NCBI RefSeq assembly: GCF_003325375.1
Contig: NZ_CP030862.1
Location: 1,367,501 to 1,431,500, forward strand
Direction: 5' to 3'
DNA length: 64,000 nt
Origin: Streptomyces globosus
GTDB lineage: Bacteria > Actinomycetota > Actinomycetes > Streptomycetales > Streptomycetaceae
Below the pieces are notes generated by a model, which was given only the letters and a program-made list of their open reading frames with translations, was not told where the DNA came from and did not search any database. Below are positions 27,460-38,023 of the stretch, piece by piece (positions within the stretch are counted from its first letter, which is position 1; each line of letters begins with the position of its first letter). The translations under genes and the position numbers were made by a program.

Positions 27460-28439
27460 ATGAAGGGCACTGTGGGCGAGCTGGGGGAGTTCGGGCTCAT
27501 TCGGGAGCTCACCTCACGGCTCACCACCACCCCCGCGGTCCGGCTCGGACCCGGCGACGACGCGGCCGTGGTGTCCGCCCCCGACCGCAGGGTCGTGGCG
27601 AGCACGGACATCCTGCTGGAGGGCCGGCACTTCCGGCGGGACTGGTCCACCGCCTACGACGTCGGCCGCAAGGCGGCCGCGCAGAACCTCGCCGACATCG
27701 CCGCCATGGGCGCGGTGCCCACGGCGCTGCTGCTCGGCCTCGTCGTCCCGGCCGAACTGCCGGTCACCTGGCCCACCGAGCTGATGGACGGCCTGCGCGA
27801 CGAGTGCCAGGTCGCCGGGGCCGCCGTGGTCGGCGGAGACGTCGTCCGCGGTGAGACGATCACCGTCTCCATCACCGCCCTCGGCGACCTGCGCAACCAC
27901 GAGCCCGTGCTGCGCTCCGGCGCCCAGCCCGGCGACGTCGTGGCCGTCACCGGCTGGCTCGGCTGGTCCGCGGCCGGCTTCGCGGTCCTCTCGCGCGGCT
28001 TCCGCTCCCCGCGGGCGTTCGTCGAGGCGCACCGCCGTCCCGAGCCGCCGTACCACGCGGGCCCCGCGGCCGCCGGGCTCGGCGCCACCGCCATGACCGA
28101 CGTCAGCGACGGCCTGATCGCCGACCTCGGGCACATCGCGGAGGCCAGCGCCGTGCGGATCGACCTGCGCTCGGCGGCCGTGGACATCCCCACGCAGATG
28201 CACGACATCGGCCAGGCCGTCGGCGTCGACCCCTTGCAGTGGGTGCTCACCGGGGGAGAGGATCACGCCATCGTGGCGACCTTCCCGCCCGACGTGAAGC
28301 TGCCCGCCCGCTGGAAGGTCATCGGCGAGGTGCTGAACCGGTCCGCGCTGCCCCAGGTGACCGTGGACGGCGCGCCCTGGACCCACACGGGCGGATGGGA
28401 CCACTTCGGCTCCGACCCGTCCACCGAGGAGACCCCGAG

Positions 28440-28443
<4 letters not shown>
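27460..28443 (+). CDS. thiL: thiamine-monophosphate kinase
   Basis: A 327-residue PurM-like kinase making thiamine diphosphate from thiamine monophosphate. The metal-binding [11 protein letters not shown] is near residues 28-38, followed by [51 protein letters not shown] and [13 protein letters not shown]. The ATG at 27460 has AAGGGG seven bases before. The stop overlaps the thiD start (ATGA). Confidence 0.95.
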
Positions 28444-29243
<800 letters not shown>

Positions 29244-29333
29244 TCCGTCACGTCCCGCGGCCGCGGGGCCGCCTCCTCAGCCGGCGGGGCGGGCTCCCGT
29301 CCGCGGGGCCCCGACCGCTCCGGGGCAAGGCAA

Positions 29334-29362
29334 AAGGCCGGTCCACGAGGTGGACCGGCCTT
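29334..29362. terminator. bidirectional terminator between thiD and rpmB
   Basis: A perfect 13-bp stem (29334-29346 with 29350-29362) with a GAG loop. A-rich bases on the left and TTCTT on the right suit termination from both sides. Confidence 0.9.
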
Positions 29363-29401
29363 CTTGGCAACCGGGAAGGGCTGCGCTACGACGTGGGAGC
29401 G

Positions 29402-29587
29402 TCAGCGCGAGACCTTGCCGGCCTTGATGCACGAGGTGCAGGCGTTGAGGCGCTTCGGCGTCCCACTGACCACGGCACGCACGCGCTGGATGTTCGGGTT
29501 CCAGCGACGGGACGTACGGCGGTGCGAGTGCGAGATGTTGTTGCCGAAGCCCGGCCCCTTGCCGCAAACGTCGCAGTTGGCAGCCAC
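29402..29587 (-). CDS. rpmB: 50S ribosomal protein L28 (zinc-ribbon form)
   Basis: A 61-residue L28. CDVCGKGPGFGNNISHSHRRT at the start and CTSCIKAG at the end supply two CxxC pairs, so this is the zinc-binding (C+) type; streptomycetes also carry zinc-free paralogues used under zinc starvation. The GTG start follows GGAG by six bases. A long, structured leader lies upstream. Confidence 0.96.
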   Translation of the reverse strand: MAANCDVCGKGPGFGNNISHSHRRTSRRWNPNIQRVRAVVSGTPKRLNACTSCIKAGKVSR

Positions 29588-29601
29588 AGGTCACTCCAAA
29601 G

Positions 29602-29715
29602 ACTTCAGATGCACTTACAGTGAAATCCGGCGCACCGGATCAGAGATCTGAAGTGGTTTGCCGGGGGAGGCCCGACGGTCGTCGGGCAACCGGAGCAGCA
29701 TACAACGACTGCTCC
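29602..29715 (-). promoter_or_regulatory. structured leader/operator region of rpmB
   Basis: Read towards rpmB, a 9-bp inverted repeat (29602-29610 with 29646-29654) encloses a hairpin ATCCGG-CGCA-CCGGAT (29625-29640). Further out are a CCCGAC/GTCGGG hairpin (29671-29686) and the inverted repeat GGAGCAG/CTGCTCC (29692-29698, 29709-29715). The last repeat overlaps a possible -10 TATGCT. Together these could be a leader for autoregulation plus an operator in the divergent gap. Confidence 0.5.
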
Positions 29716-29826
29716 CGTCCCAAAAAACTACCATGGCCGCCGTCCGGCCCGCCCCGCGGTCGGGACGTCCCGGCACCGCCCCGTTACCCTGCGGTGAACC
29801 CTGGCCCGCACAAGGAGGAACGCCCG

Positions 29827-31467
29827 GTGCCGCACGAGCAGCAGCTGCAGCCCTTCGCCGAGTTCGACGCCGAAGCGGTGCGCACCTGGAGCTCGCTGGC
29901 CGTGGCCGCACTGGGCCGGTCCCGCGACGCCATCGACGCGATCAACGTCTACCCCGTCGCGGACGCCGACACCGGCACCAACCTCTACCTCACCGCCGAG
30001 TCCGCCGACCGCGCCCTGGGCGCCGCCGGCGCCGCCGGCCTCGTACCGGCCGTCCAGGCCTGGGCCCACGGCGCGCTCATAGGCGCCCGCGGCAACTCCG
30101 GCACCATCCTCGCCCAGCTGCTGCGCGGCGTGGCCGACGGCCTCGGCGACACCCCCGCCGACCGCGGCCCCGGCCGCCTGCTGGCGCACGCGCTGACCCG
30201 GGCCGCGCAGGAGGCGTACCAGGCCGTCGCGCACCCGGTGGAGGGCACCATGCTCACCGTCGCCGCGGCCGCGGCGCGGGCCGCCGAGGCCGCCGGGGCC
30301 GCAGCCGGGACCGCCGCGGACGTGGCCCGCGCCGCCTACGACGGGGCCCGCTCGGCCCTCGCGGACACCCCGCGGCAGCTGGCCGAGCTGGGCCGCGCGG
30401 GGGTCGTCGATGCCGGCGGCTGCGGGCTCGTCGCCGTCCTCGGCGCGCTGTGGCAGGCACTGTCCGGGCAGGAGCCCGAGCCCGAGGCCGTCGGCCGGCC
30501 GGCCGACGGCGGCGCCGTGCAGCAGCCCGCGCCGTGCGGCGCCGCGGAGGAGCCCGGCGGGCCGGCGTACGAGGTGCTGTACCTGCTGGACGCCGGCGAA
30601 CCCGCCGTGGCGCGGCTGCGCGAGCGGCTCGACGGCCTCGGCGACTCCCTCGTCGTGGTCGGCGGCGACGGCCTGTGGAACGTCCACGTCCACGTCGACG
30701 ACCCCGGAGCCGCCGTCGAGGCCGGCGTCGAGGCCGGACGCCCCTACCGGATCCGCATCACCCACTTCGGCGACGAGCGCCGCCGCCGCACCCCCGCCGA
30801 GCGCGCCCAGCGCGCCGTCGTCGCGGTCGTCCCCGGCGAGGGCCTGGCCGCCCTGTGCGGGGAGGCCGGCGCGACCACCGTCCTCGCCCCGCCCGGGGCC
30901 GCCCCCGACGCCGAGGGGCTCGCCGCCGCCATCCGGCGCGCGCACGCCCGCGAGGTCGTGCTGCTGCCCGGCGGTCCCGACCAGCGCGCCGCCGCGCACG
31001 CCGCCGCCGAGCGGGCCCGCGCCGACGGCGTGCGCGTCGCGGTGATCCCCACCCGGTCCGCCGTCCAGGGCCTTGCGGCGCTCGCCGTCCACGACCCCGA
31101 GGGCAGCTTCGACGAGGACGTGGTCGCCATGACCTCCGCGGCCGGAGCCACCCGCTACGCCGAACTCGCCGTCGCCGAACGGCAGTCCTTCACCTCCGCC
31201 GGCATCTGCCAGGCCGGGGACGTGCTCGGCCTCATCGACGGGGACGTCGCCGTCATCGGCTCCGGACTCGCCGAGACCGCGGAGGCCGTTCTCGCCCGCA
31301 TGCTGGGCTCCGGCGGCGAACTCGTCACCCTCGTCCTCGGCCCGGACGCCCCCGACGCCCTCGCCGAGCGGCTGGAGGCGTACGTCCAGCACGGGCACCT
31401 CGCGGTCGACACCGTCACCTACCAGGGAGGCCGGCACTCCGCCCCGCTGCTGATCGGGGTCGAATAG
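29827..31467 (+). CDS. DAK2-domain (FakA-like) kinase family protein
   Basis: A 546-residue protein. The N-terminal DAK2 domain (residues 10-200) has the metal- and nucleotide-binding NVYPVADADTGTNLY near 40-53, GARGNSGTILAQLLRG, and PVEGTMLTVAAAAA. The C-terminal half matches the DegV-like/DAK1-2 region of FakA/YloV. Relatives phosphorylate fatty acids bound to FakB, or are of unknown use. AAGGAGG lies eight bases before the GTG. It runs 16 bases ahead of recG, with which it is probably co-transcribed. Confidence 0.88.
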   Translation: MPHEQQLQPFAEFDAEAVRTWSSLAVAALGRSRDAIDAINVYPVADADTGTNLYLTAESADRALGAAGAAGLVPAVQAWAHGALIGARGNSGTILAQLLRGVADGLGDTPADRGPGRLLAHALTRAAQEAYQAVAHPVEGTMLTVAAAAARAAEAAGAAAGTAADVARAAYDGARSALADTPRQLAELGRAGVVDAGGCGLVAVLGALWQALSGQEPEPEAVGRPADGGAVQQPAPCGAAEEPGGPAYEVLYLLDAGEPAVARLRERLDGLGDSLVVVGGDGLWNVHVHVDDPGAAVEAGVEAGRPYRIRITHFGDERRRRTPAERAQRAVVAVVPGEGLAALCGEAGATTVLAPPGAAPDAEGLAAAIRRAHAREVVLLPGGPDQRAAAHAAAERARADGVRVAVIPTRSAVQGLAALAVHDPEGSFDEDVVAMTSAAGATRYAELAVAERQSFTSAGICQAGDVLGLIDGDVAVIGSGLAETAEAVLARMLGSGGELVTLVLGPDAPDALAERLEAYVQHGHLAVDTVTYQGGRHSAPLLIGVE

Positions 31468-31483
31468 CCGCGGTGTCGGCGCG

Positions 31484-33694
31484 ATGGTGTGCAATGAACG
31501 GGTGCCCGCGCTCGACGAAGACCTCAAGAAGACGCTCGGCCCCGCCACCGCCAAGGTGCTGGCCGAACAGCTCGGCCTGCACACGGCCCTCGACCTGCTC
31601 CACCACTATCCGAGGCGGTACGCCGAGCGCGGCGAGCTGACGTCGCTCGCCGACCTGGGCGACCAGCTCGACGAGCACGTGACGGTGGTCGCGCAGGTCG
31701 CCGACGCCCGCGTGCACACCTTCAACGGAGGGCGGGGCAGACGCCTGGAGGTGACCATCACGGACGGGTACGGCCGCCTCCAGCTGGTCTTCTTCGGCTC
31801 CGGCGTGCACAAGCCGCACAAGGACCTGCTGCCGGGCAGCCGGGCGATGTTCGCCGGCAAGGTCGGCAGGTTCAACCAGCGCCTCCAGCTCTCGCACCCC
31901 GCCTACGAACTGCTGGGCGCCGACGCCGGGGCCTCGGCGGTCGACGCGTTCGCCAACCAGCTCATCCCGATCTACCCGGCCTGTGCCAAGCTGGAGAGCT
32001 GGAAGATCGCCAAGGCCGTGGACGCGGTACTGCCGAGCGCGCAGGAGGCCGCGGACCCGCTGCCGCCCGCGCTGCGCGAGGGCCGCGGGCTGCTCACCCT
32101 CCCCGAGGCGCTCCTCAAGGTCCACCGCCCGCGCACCAAGGCCGACGTCGCGCAGGCCCGCGACCGCCTCAAATGGGACGAGGCCTTCGTCCTCCAGGTG
32201 GCTCTGGCCCGCCGCAGGCACGCCGACTCCCAGCTGCCCGCCGTCCCGCGCCGCCCCGCGCCCGGCGGCCTGCTCGACGCCTTCGACGCCCGGCTGCCGT
32301 TCACCCTCACCGAGGGCCAGCAGGCCGTCTCCCGGGAGATCTTCGACGACCTGGCCACCGAGCACCCCATGCACCGCCTCCTCCAGGGCGAAGTCGGCTC
32401 GGGCAAGACCCTGGTGGCACTGCGCGCGATGCTCGCCGTGGTGGACGCCGGCGGACAGGCCGCGATGCTCGCGCCCACCGAGGTCCTCGCGCAGCAGCAC
32501 CACCGCTCGATCACCGAGATGATGGGCGAACTCGCCGAGGGCGGCATGCTGGGCGGCTCCGACCTCGGCACCAAGGTCGTCCTGCTCACCGGCTCCATGG
32601 GCGCGCCCGCCCGCCGGCAGGCCCTGCTCGACCTCGTCACCGGCGAGGCGGGCATCGTCATCGGCACCCACGCGCTGATCGAGGACAAGGTGCAGTTCCA
32701 CGACCTCGGCCTGGTCGTCGTGGACGAGCAGCACCGCTTCGGGGTCGAGCAGCGCGATGCCCTGCGCTCCAAGGGCAGGCAGCCGCCGCACCTGCTGGTG
32801 ATGACCGCCACGCCGATCCCGCGCACCGTCGCGATGACGGTCTTCGGCGACCTGGAGACCTCCGTCCTCGACCAGCTGCCCGCCGGGCGCTCCCCGATCG
32901 CCACCCACGTGGTGCCCGCGAAGGACAAGCCGCACTTCCTCACCCGCGCCTGGGAGCGGGTCCGCGAGGAGGTGGAGAAGGGCCACCAGGCGTACGTGGT
33001 GTGCCCCCGCATCGGCGACGAAGAGGACGACAAGAAGGCCGCCAAGGCGGCGGGGTCCCCCGAGGACGAGGCCGAGAAGCGGCCCCCGCTCGCCGTCCTG
33101 GAGACCGCGGAGAAGCTGCGCACCGGGCCGCTGGCCGGGCTCGCGGTGGAGGTGCTGCACGGCCGGATGGACCCGGCCGACAAGGACGACGCCATGCGGC
33201 GCTTCGCCGCCGGCGAGGTCCAGGTGCTGGTCGCGACCACCGTCATCGAGGTCGGCGTGAACGTCCCGAACTCCACCGTCATGGTCATCATGGACGCGGA
33301 CCGCTTCGGCGTCTCCCAGCTCCACCAGCTGCGCGGCCGCGTGGGCCGCGGATCGGCCCCGGGCCTGTGCCTGCTGGTCAGCGAGATGCCCGAGGCAAGC
33401 CCGGCCCGTGCCCGGCTGGCCGCAGTGGCCGCGACCCTCGACGGGTTCGAGCTGTCCCGGATCGACCTGGAGCAGCGCCGCGAGGGCGACGTGCTCGGCC
33501 AGGCCCAGTCCGGTGTCCGCTCGTCCCTGCGCATGCTCGCCGTCATCGAGGACGAGGAGATCATCGCCCAGGCCCGCGAGGAGGCGGCCCGGACCGTGGC
33601 CGCCGACCCCGAGCTGGAGCACCTGCCCGCGCTGCGCACGGCCCTCGACGCCCTGCTGGACGAGGAGCGCGAGCAGTACCTGGAGAAGGGCTGA
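31484..33694 (+). CDS. recG: ATP-dependent DNA helicase RecG
   Basis: A 736-residue branch-migration helicase that reverses forks and processes Holliday junctions. An OB-fold wedge domain lies at about 60-150. The helicase core has motif I GEVGSGKTLVAL (near 304), motif II DEQHRFGVEQR (near 416), motif III MTATPIPRT, and C-terminal QLRGRVGRGSAPGLCLL and RREGDVLGQAQSG. An acidic/Lys insertion DEEDDKKAAKAAGSPEDEAE sits in the second lobe. The start is uncertain: ATG 31484 or GTG 31502, neither with a good binding site. Confidence 0.95.
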   Translation: MVCNERVPALDEDLKKTLGPATAKVLAEQLGLHTALDLLHHYPRRYAERGELTSLADLGDQLDEHVTVVAQVADARVHTFNGGRGRRLEVTITDGYGRLQLVFFGSGVHKPHKDLLPGSRAMFAGKVGRFNQRLQLSHPAYELLGADAGASAVDAFANQLIPIYPACAKLESWKIAKAVDAVLPSAQEAADPLPPALREGRGLLTLPEALLKVHRPRTKADVAQARDRLKWDEAFVLQVALARRRHADSQLPAVPRRPAPGGLLDAFDARLPFTLTEGQQAVSREIFDDLATEHPMHRLLQGEVGSGKTLVALRAMLAVVDAGGQAAMLAPTEVLAQQHHRSITEMMGELAEGGMLGGSDLGTKVVLLTGSMGAPARRQALLDLVTGEAGIVIGTHALIEDKVQFHDLGLVVVDEQHRFGVEQRDALRSKGRQPPHLLVMTATPIPRTVAMTVFGDLETSVLDQLPAGRSPIATHVVPAKDKPHFLTRAWERVREEVEKGHQAYVVCPRIGDEEDDKKAAKAAGSPEDEAEKRPPLAVLETAEKLRTGPLAGLAVEVLHGRMDPADKDDAMRRFAAGEVQVLVATTVIEVGVNVPNSTVMVIMDADRFGVSQLHQLRGRVGRGSAPGLCLLVSEMPEASPARARLAAVAATLDGFELSRIDLEQRREGDVLGQAQSGVRSSLRMLAVIEDEEIIAQAREEAARTVAADPELEHLPALRTALDALLDEEREQYLEKG

Positions 33695-33848
33695 GCACCG
33701 GCCGGGGGGCGGGCCGGGCGGCACCGTCCGGCCCCCTGGACCTATCGTGGACCCCGCGGCGGCCGGTGCCCGGCAGCCGCCGCAGGGCCAGCGGCATCCG
33801 GCCGCGGACCCGCCGCCCACCCCTGACCGCCGTACCGAAGGACCCCAG

Positions 33849-34427
33849 ATGACCCGCGTGATCGCCGGCAGCGCCGGCGGGCGACGGCTGGCCGTGCCCC
33901 CCGGCACGGGCACCCGGCCGACCTCGGACCGGATGCGCGAAGGCCTGTTCTCCACCTGGGAGTCGCTGCACGGCGTCGAGGGCGCCCGCGTCCTCGACCT
34001 CTACGCCGGATCCGGCGCCGTCGGCCTGGAGGCCCTCTCGCGCGGAGCGGAACACGCCCTGCTCGTCGAGACCGACGCCAAGGCCGCCAAGGCCGTCCGC
34101 GACAACATCCGCACGCTCGGCCTGCCCGGCGCCGAGTTCCGGGCCGGCCGCGCCGAGCAGGTCGTGGCCGTGCCCGCCGCGGGGGAGCCGTACGACGTCG
34201 TCTTCCTCGACCCGCCGTACGCCGTCACCCACGGCGATCTCTGCGAGATCCTCCTCACACTCCGCGCCAACGGCTGGATCGCGGACGGCGCGCTCGTCAC
34301 CGTGGAGCGCGGCACCAGGAGCGGAGCGTTCCCGTGGCCGGAGGGGTTCGAGCCGCTGCGCTCCCGCAAGTACGGCGAAGGCACCCTCTGGTACGGCCGC
34401 GCCGCCTCCACCAGCGAAGAGTCATGA
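33849..34427 (+). CDS. rsmD: 16S rRNA (guanine(966)-N(2))-methyltransferase
   Basis: A 192-residue SAM enzyme modifying G966 of 16S rRNA. The family start is TRVIAGSAGGRRLAVPPG. Then come TRPTSDRMREGLFSTW, the SAM motif VLDLYAGSGAVGLEALSRGA near 48-67, and the catalytic DPPY at 121-124. It is followed at once by coaD, a pairing conserved in many bacteria. Confidence 0.95.
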   Translation: MTRVIAGSAGGRRLAVPPGTGTRPTSDRMREGLFSTWESLHGVEGARVLDLYAGSGAVGLEALSRGAEHALLVETDAKAAKAVRDNIRTLGLPGAEFRAGRAEQVVAVPAAGEPYDVVFLDPPYAVTHGDLCEILLTLRANGWIADGALVTVERGTRSGAFPWPEGFEPLRSRKYGEGTLWYGRAASTSEES

Positions 34428-34456
34428 TGCCCGCACCGGAGAACAAGGGGACCAAG

Positions 34457-34936
34457 TTGCGCCGCGCCGTCTGTCCGGGGTCCTTCGACCCCGTCACCAA
34501 CGGGCACCTGGACATCATCGGCCGGGCCTCCCGGCTCTACGACGTCGTCCACGTCGCCGTGATGATCAACCAGTCCAAGAAGGGGCTGTTCACCATCGAC
34601 GAGCGGATCGAGATGATCCGCGAGGCGACCGCCGAGTACGGCAACATCGAGGTCGAGTCCTTCCACGGGCTCCTCGTCGACTTCTGCAAGCAGCGCGACA
34701 TCCCGGCGATCGTCAAGGGCCTGCGCGCCGTCAGCGACTTCGACTACGAGCTCCAGATGGCCCAGATGAACATCGGGCTCAGCGGCGTCGAAACGCTGTT
34801 CGTGCCGACCAACCCGACGTACAGCTTCCTGTCCTCCTCCCTGGTCAAGGAGGTCGCGGCCTGGGGCGGCGACGTCTCGCACCTGCTGCCGCCGCACGTG
34901 CACGCGGCGCTCACCGCCCGGCTCGCCGAACGCTGA
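34457..34936 (+). CDS. coaD: phosphopantetheine adenylyltransferase
   Basis: A 159-residue PPAT joining ATP and 4'-phosphopantetheine to dephospho-CoA. The nucleotidyltransferase motif TNGH is at 14-17 in RRAVCPGSFDPVTNGHLDI, KGLRAVSDFDYELQMA is in the middle, and the C-terminal PTYSFLSSSLVKE is the ISSTxxR-like motif. A TTG start at 34457 with AAGGGG six bases upstream gives the usual family length. The ATG at 34424, overlapping the rsmD stop, would add eleven residues. Confidence 0.94.
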   Translation: MRRAVCPGSFDPVTNGHLDIIGRASRLYDVVHVAVMINQSKKGLFTIDERIEMIREATAEYGNIEVESFHGLLVDFCKQRDIPAIVKGLRAVSDFDYELQMAQMNIGLSGVETLFVPTNPTYSFLSSSLVKEVAAWGGDVSHLLPPHVHAALTARLAER

Positions 34937-35041
34937 CCGGGCGAAGGCGCCGCCGTTCGCTGTCCGGCGCCGCCGCCGTGGCCTTACAGTCGTCCCGTCC
35001 GTCTCAGGAACCGCCCCGAGGCCGAGAGAGTGCGAGCCGCC

Positions 35042-36091
35042 ATGGACGTCCACAAGAAGCTCGACGAGATCGTCGCGGCCGTCGGCGGCGCCCGGTCCAT
35101 GCCCATGTCGGCCTCCTGCGTCGTCAACCGCGGCGAGCTGCTCGCCCGCCTGGAGGAGCTGCGCGAGGCACTGCCCGGCTCCCTCGCCCGCGCGGAGGAG
35201 GTGCTCGGCGGCCGGGAGCAGGTCGTCGAGGAGGCCCGCCGGGAGGCGGAGCGGATCGTCGCGGCCGCGCACGCCCAGCGCGCCGCGCTCGTCTCCGACG
35301 CCGAGGTGGCCCGCCTGTCGCGGGACGAGGCGGACCGGATCCTGGCGGAGGCCCACCGGGAGGCCGCCGAGGTCCGCGCCCAGGCCGACGACTACGTCGA
35401 CGCCAAGCTCGCCAACTTCGAGGCCGTGCTGACCAAGACCCTCGGCTCGGTCGACCGCGGCCGGGAGAAGCTGCTGGGCCGCGGCCCCGGCCTGGACGGC
35501 GAGGGCCGCCCGGACCCCGACGTGCCGGAGCCCGACGGCGACCCGGAGACCCTCCGCCGCCAGGCCGACGCCTACGCCGACGCGAAGCTGGCCACCATCG
35601 AGGCGGTGCTGGCCAAGACCCTGGAGGCGGTCGGCCGCGGCCGTCAGAAGCTGCTCGGGCGGATCCCGGCGGACGACCTCGGCGCGCACGTGGCCGCCCG
35701 GGACGCCGAGGGGGCCCAGCCCTCCCGTACCGCGAGCGACGCCGACTTCCTCGCGGGCCTCGCGGAGCCGGAGCCCCCGGCGGCGGCCCCGGCGATCCCC
35801 GCCCAGGCGGCGGCCGAGCCGGTGTACGGCGGGTACGGCTACCCGCAGCCCGGCGGGCAGGACGGCTACGCCTACCAGGACCCGTACGCGTACGGGCAGC
35901 AGCCCGTGCCGCAAGCCGATCCCTACGCCGCGGCGTACGGCGGCCAGCCCGACCCGTACGCCGTGTACGGGGCGCAGGGCGCGGCCGGGTACCCGTACGC
36001 GCAGCAGCAGGCGGCCCTGGACGAGACGAGCTTCTTCGACACGAGCATGATCAACCTGGACCAGCTGCGCCAGTACGAGCAGGGGCGCTGA
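35042..36091 (+). CDS. DivIVA-like coiled-coil protein
   Basis: A 349-residue protein. Residues 1-45 resemble the DivIVA N-terminal membrane-targeting segment (KKLDEIVAAVGGARSMPMS). Two long, Glu/Arg-rich coiled coils follow, each closing with a repeated (V/A)DAKLANFEAVLTKTLGSVDRGREKLLGR-type unit (about 115-145 and 178-208). The last 100 residues are Tyr/Gln/Gly/Pro-rich (YGGYGYPQPGG). It is probably a cytoskeletal or cell-envelope growth factor related to DivIVA/Scy; the exact role is not known. The ATG at 35042 is chosen; a GTG four codons upstream is possible. Confidence 0.85.
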   Translation: MDVHKKLDEIVAAVGGARSMPMSASCVVNRGELLARLEELREALPGSLARAEEVLGGREQVVEEARREAERIVAAAHAQRAALVSDAEVARLSRDEADRILAEAHREAAEVRAQADDYVDAKLANFEAVLTKTLGSVDRGREKLLGRGPGLDGEGRPDPDVPEPDGDPETLRRQADAYADAKLATIEAVLAKTLEAVGRGRQKLLGRIPADDLGAHVAARDAEGAQPSRTASDADFLAGLAEPEPPAAAPAIPAQAAAEPVYGGYGYPQPGGQDGYAYQDPYAYGQQPVPQADPYAAAYGGQPDPYAVYGAQGAAGYPYAQQQAALDETSFFDTSMINLDQLRQYEQGR

Positions 36092-36168
36092 CCCGGATTG
36101 GGCTCCGGGCGGGGCTGCGGGTATCCTGACTGTTCGGTCGCGCGTATCCGTCGCGATCTGCGCTGCCC

Positions 36169-36870
36169 TTGAGCGGCGGCGTGCTCGATCTCCAGCGATT
36201 CCCGAAAGCAGGAACAGCCCTGAACACCCGCCTCGACCACCGCAACCCCCTCGTGTTCGACACGCACGAGCTGGGTCGGCGTCCTGGTGCCATGCAGCGG
36301 CTGTCCCGCGAGATCCCGGCTCCGGCGGACCTCGGTCTGGCCGGCGTCATCGGTGTGCCGGAGGGTGCGCCGCTGAAGATCGACCTCCGCCTGGAGTCGG
36401 TCATGGAAGGGGTGCTTGTCACAGGCACCGTCCGTGCATCGGCCGAGGGGGAGTGCGTAAGGTGTCTGGAGTCCGTCGGGCGCGAGCTCAAGGCGGACTT
36501 CCAGGAGATGTTCTCGTACCCTGACGCCGACGACCGGGGCCGCCCCAAGGCGGAGCCGGCCGACGACGCCGAGGACGACGAGGACACGCTCTACCTTGAG
36601 GACGGCTTGTTCGACCTCGAACCCGTGCTGCGGGACGCGGTGGTGCTCGCACTGCCGCTGCAGCCGGTGTGCCGGGAGGACTGTCTCGGTCTGTGCCCCG
36701 ACTGCGGGGTCAGCCTGAACGAGGACCCGGAGCACCACCACGACGCCGTCGACATCCGTTGGGCGGCTTTGCAGGAACTCGTCGTGACCGATCAGGACGG
36801 CGAGAAGGACAACATGAGCGGCACTGCATCTGACGACGTTCAGAGCGCCGCCGAGAAGCAGGAGAAGTAG
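36169..36870 (+). CDS. YceD/DUF177 family protein
   Basis: A DUF177 protein of up to 233 residues, the gene that precedes rpmF in most bacteria and is linked to rRNA or ribosome assembly. Seen are [18 protein letters not shown], the [19 protein letters not shown] motif, and a Cys-rich [20 protein letters not shown] that may bind zinc. The acidic linker [18 protein letters not shown] is typical. The start is unclear: TTG at 36169, GTG at 36181, or a rare CTG at 36220 that has AGGA six bases upstream. Confidence 0.88.
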   Translation: MSGGVLDLQRFPKAGTALNTRLDHRNPLVFDTHELGRRPGAMQRLSREIPAPADLGLAGVIGVPEGAPLKIDLRLESVMEGVLVTGTVRASAEGECVRCLESVGRELKADFQEMFSYPDADDRGRPKAEPADDAEDDEDTLYLEDGLFDLEPVLRDAVVLALPLQPVCREDCLGLCPDCGVSLNEDPEHHHDAVDIRWAALQELVVTDQDGEKDNMSGTASDDVQSAAEKQEK

Positions 36871-36872
36871 CC

Positions 36873-37046
36873 GTGGCTGTTCCGAAGCGGAAGATGTCGC
36901 GCAGCAACACGCGCCACCGCCGGTCGCAGTGGAAGGCTGCGGTCCCCACCCTGGTTTCGTGTGAGCGTTGCCAGGAGCCGAAGCAGCAGCACATCGCGTG
37001 CCCGAGCTGCGGCACCTACAACAAGCGCCAGGTCCTCGAGGTCTGA
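36873..37046 (+). CDS. rpmF: 50S ribosomal protein L32 (zinc-ribbon form)
   Basis: A 57-residue L32: [19 protein letters not shown] at the start and two zinc pairs, Cys30/Cys33 and Cys43/Cys46. The GTG start lies two bases after the yceD stop, with GGAG in the end of that gene. The yceD-rpmF-rnc order is conserved in actinobacteria. Confidence 0.96.
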   Translation: MAVPKRKMSRSNTRHRRSQWKAAVPTLVSCERCQEPKQQHIACPSCGTYNKRQVLEV

Positions 37047-37065
37047 GCGGCTGGTGAGAGGCGCA

Positions 37066-37872
37066 ATGTCTGAACTGTCCAACGCTGAAAAGCAGGCAGA
37101 CAGTAGCAACGCGGCCTCGTCCCCCACGCTTCTGGAAGGGCGGCTCGGGTATCGACTCGAGTCCGCCCTTCTGGTGCGTGCGCTGACCCACCGCTCCTTC
37201 GCCTACGAGAACGGCGGCCTGCCCACCAACGAGCGCCTGGAGTTCCTGGGGGACTCCGTCCTCGGCCTGGTGGTCACGGACACGCTGTACAACACCCACC
37301 CCGACCTGCCCGAGGGCCAGCTGGCCAAACTGCGGGCCGCGGTGGTCAACTCGCGTGCGCTGGCGGAAGTGGGGCGCGGCCTCGACCTCGGCTCGTTCAT
37401 CCGGCTCGGCCGGGGCGAAGAGGGCACGGGCGGCCGGGACAAGGCCTCCATCCTCGCCGACACCCTCGAAGCGGTGATCGGCGCCGTCTACCTCGACAAG
37501 GGCCTCGACGCGGCCTCGGAGCTGGTGCACCGGCTCTTCGACCCGCTGATTGAGAAGTCCTCGAACCTCGGGGCCGGCCTGGACTGGAAGACCAGCCTCC
37601 AGGAGCTGACGGCGGCCGAGGGCCTCGGCGTGCCCGAGTACCTCGTCACCGAGACCGGTCCGGACCACGAGAAGACGTTCACTGCTGCAGCCCGCGTCGG
37701 TGGTGTCTCGTACGGCACCGGCACCGGCCGCAGCAAGAAGGAAGCGGAACAGCAGGCGGCGGAGTCCGCGTGGCGCGGCATCCGCGCCGCCGCGGACGAG
37801 CGGAAGGCCGCCGAGGCGGCTGCCGCGGACGGCGGGTCGCCGACCCCCGCCGACTCCGCGCCGCAGGTCTGA
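37066..37872 (+). CDS. rnc: ribonuclease III
   Basis: A 268-residue double-strand-specific RNase (AbsB in S. coelicolor, where mutants lose antibiotic production). The nuclease signature [12 protein letters not shown] is at 55-66, followed by [19 protein letters not shown] and a C-terminal dsRNA-binding domain ([32 protein letters not shown]). An Ala-rich tail follows. The ATG at 37066 has GAGAGG four bases before; a GTG at 37054 would add four residues. Confidence 0.96.
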   Translation: MSELSNAEKQADSSNAASSPTLLEGRLGYRLESALLVRALTHRSFAYENGGLPTNERLEFLGDSVLGLVVTDTLYNTHPDLPEGQLAKLRAAVVNSRALAEVGRGLDLGSFIRLGRGEEGTGGRDKASILADTLEAVIGAVYLDKGLDAASELVHRLFDPLIEKSSNLGAGLDWKTSLQELTAAEGLGVPEYLVTETGPDHEKTFTAAARVGGVSYGTGTGRSKKEAEQQAAESAWRGIRAAADERKAAEAAAADGGSPTPADSAPQV

Positions 37873-37898
37873 CGCCGGCCGGTTCCTCCTCCTTCGGG

Positions 37899-37931
37899 TC
37901 CGCCCGCTCCTGCCGTGCAGGGGCGGGCGGA
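37899..37931 (+). terminator. terminator between rnc and mutM
   Basis: A 14-bp stem with one G-U pair (37899-37912 with 37918-37931), 26 bases after rnc. Confidence 0.75.
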
Positions 37932-38023
37932 GCCGTATCCGGGGGAGCCCGGCGGCCGTGCGGGGCGGGCCGGTAGGCTCGCGGGCAGAGCACCGCCGTG
38001 AAGCGCCCGCCAGGAGGAACACC

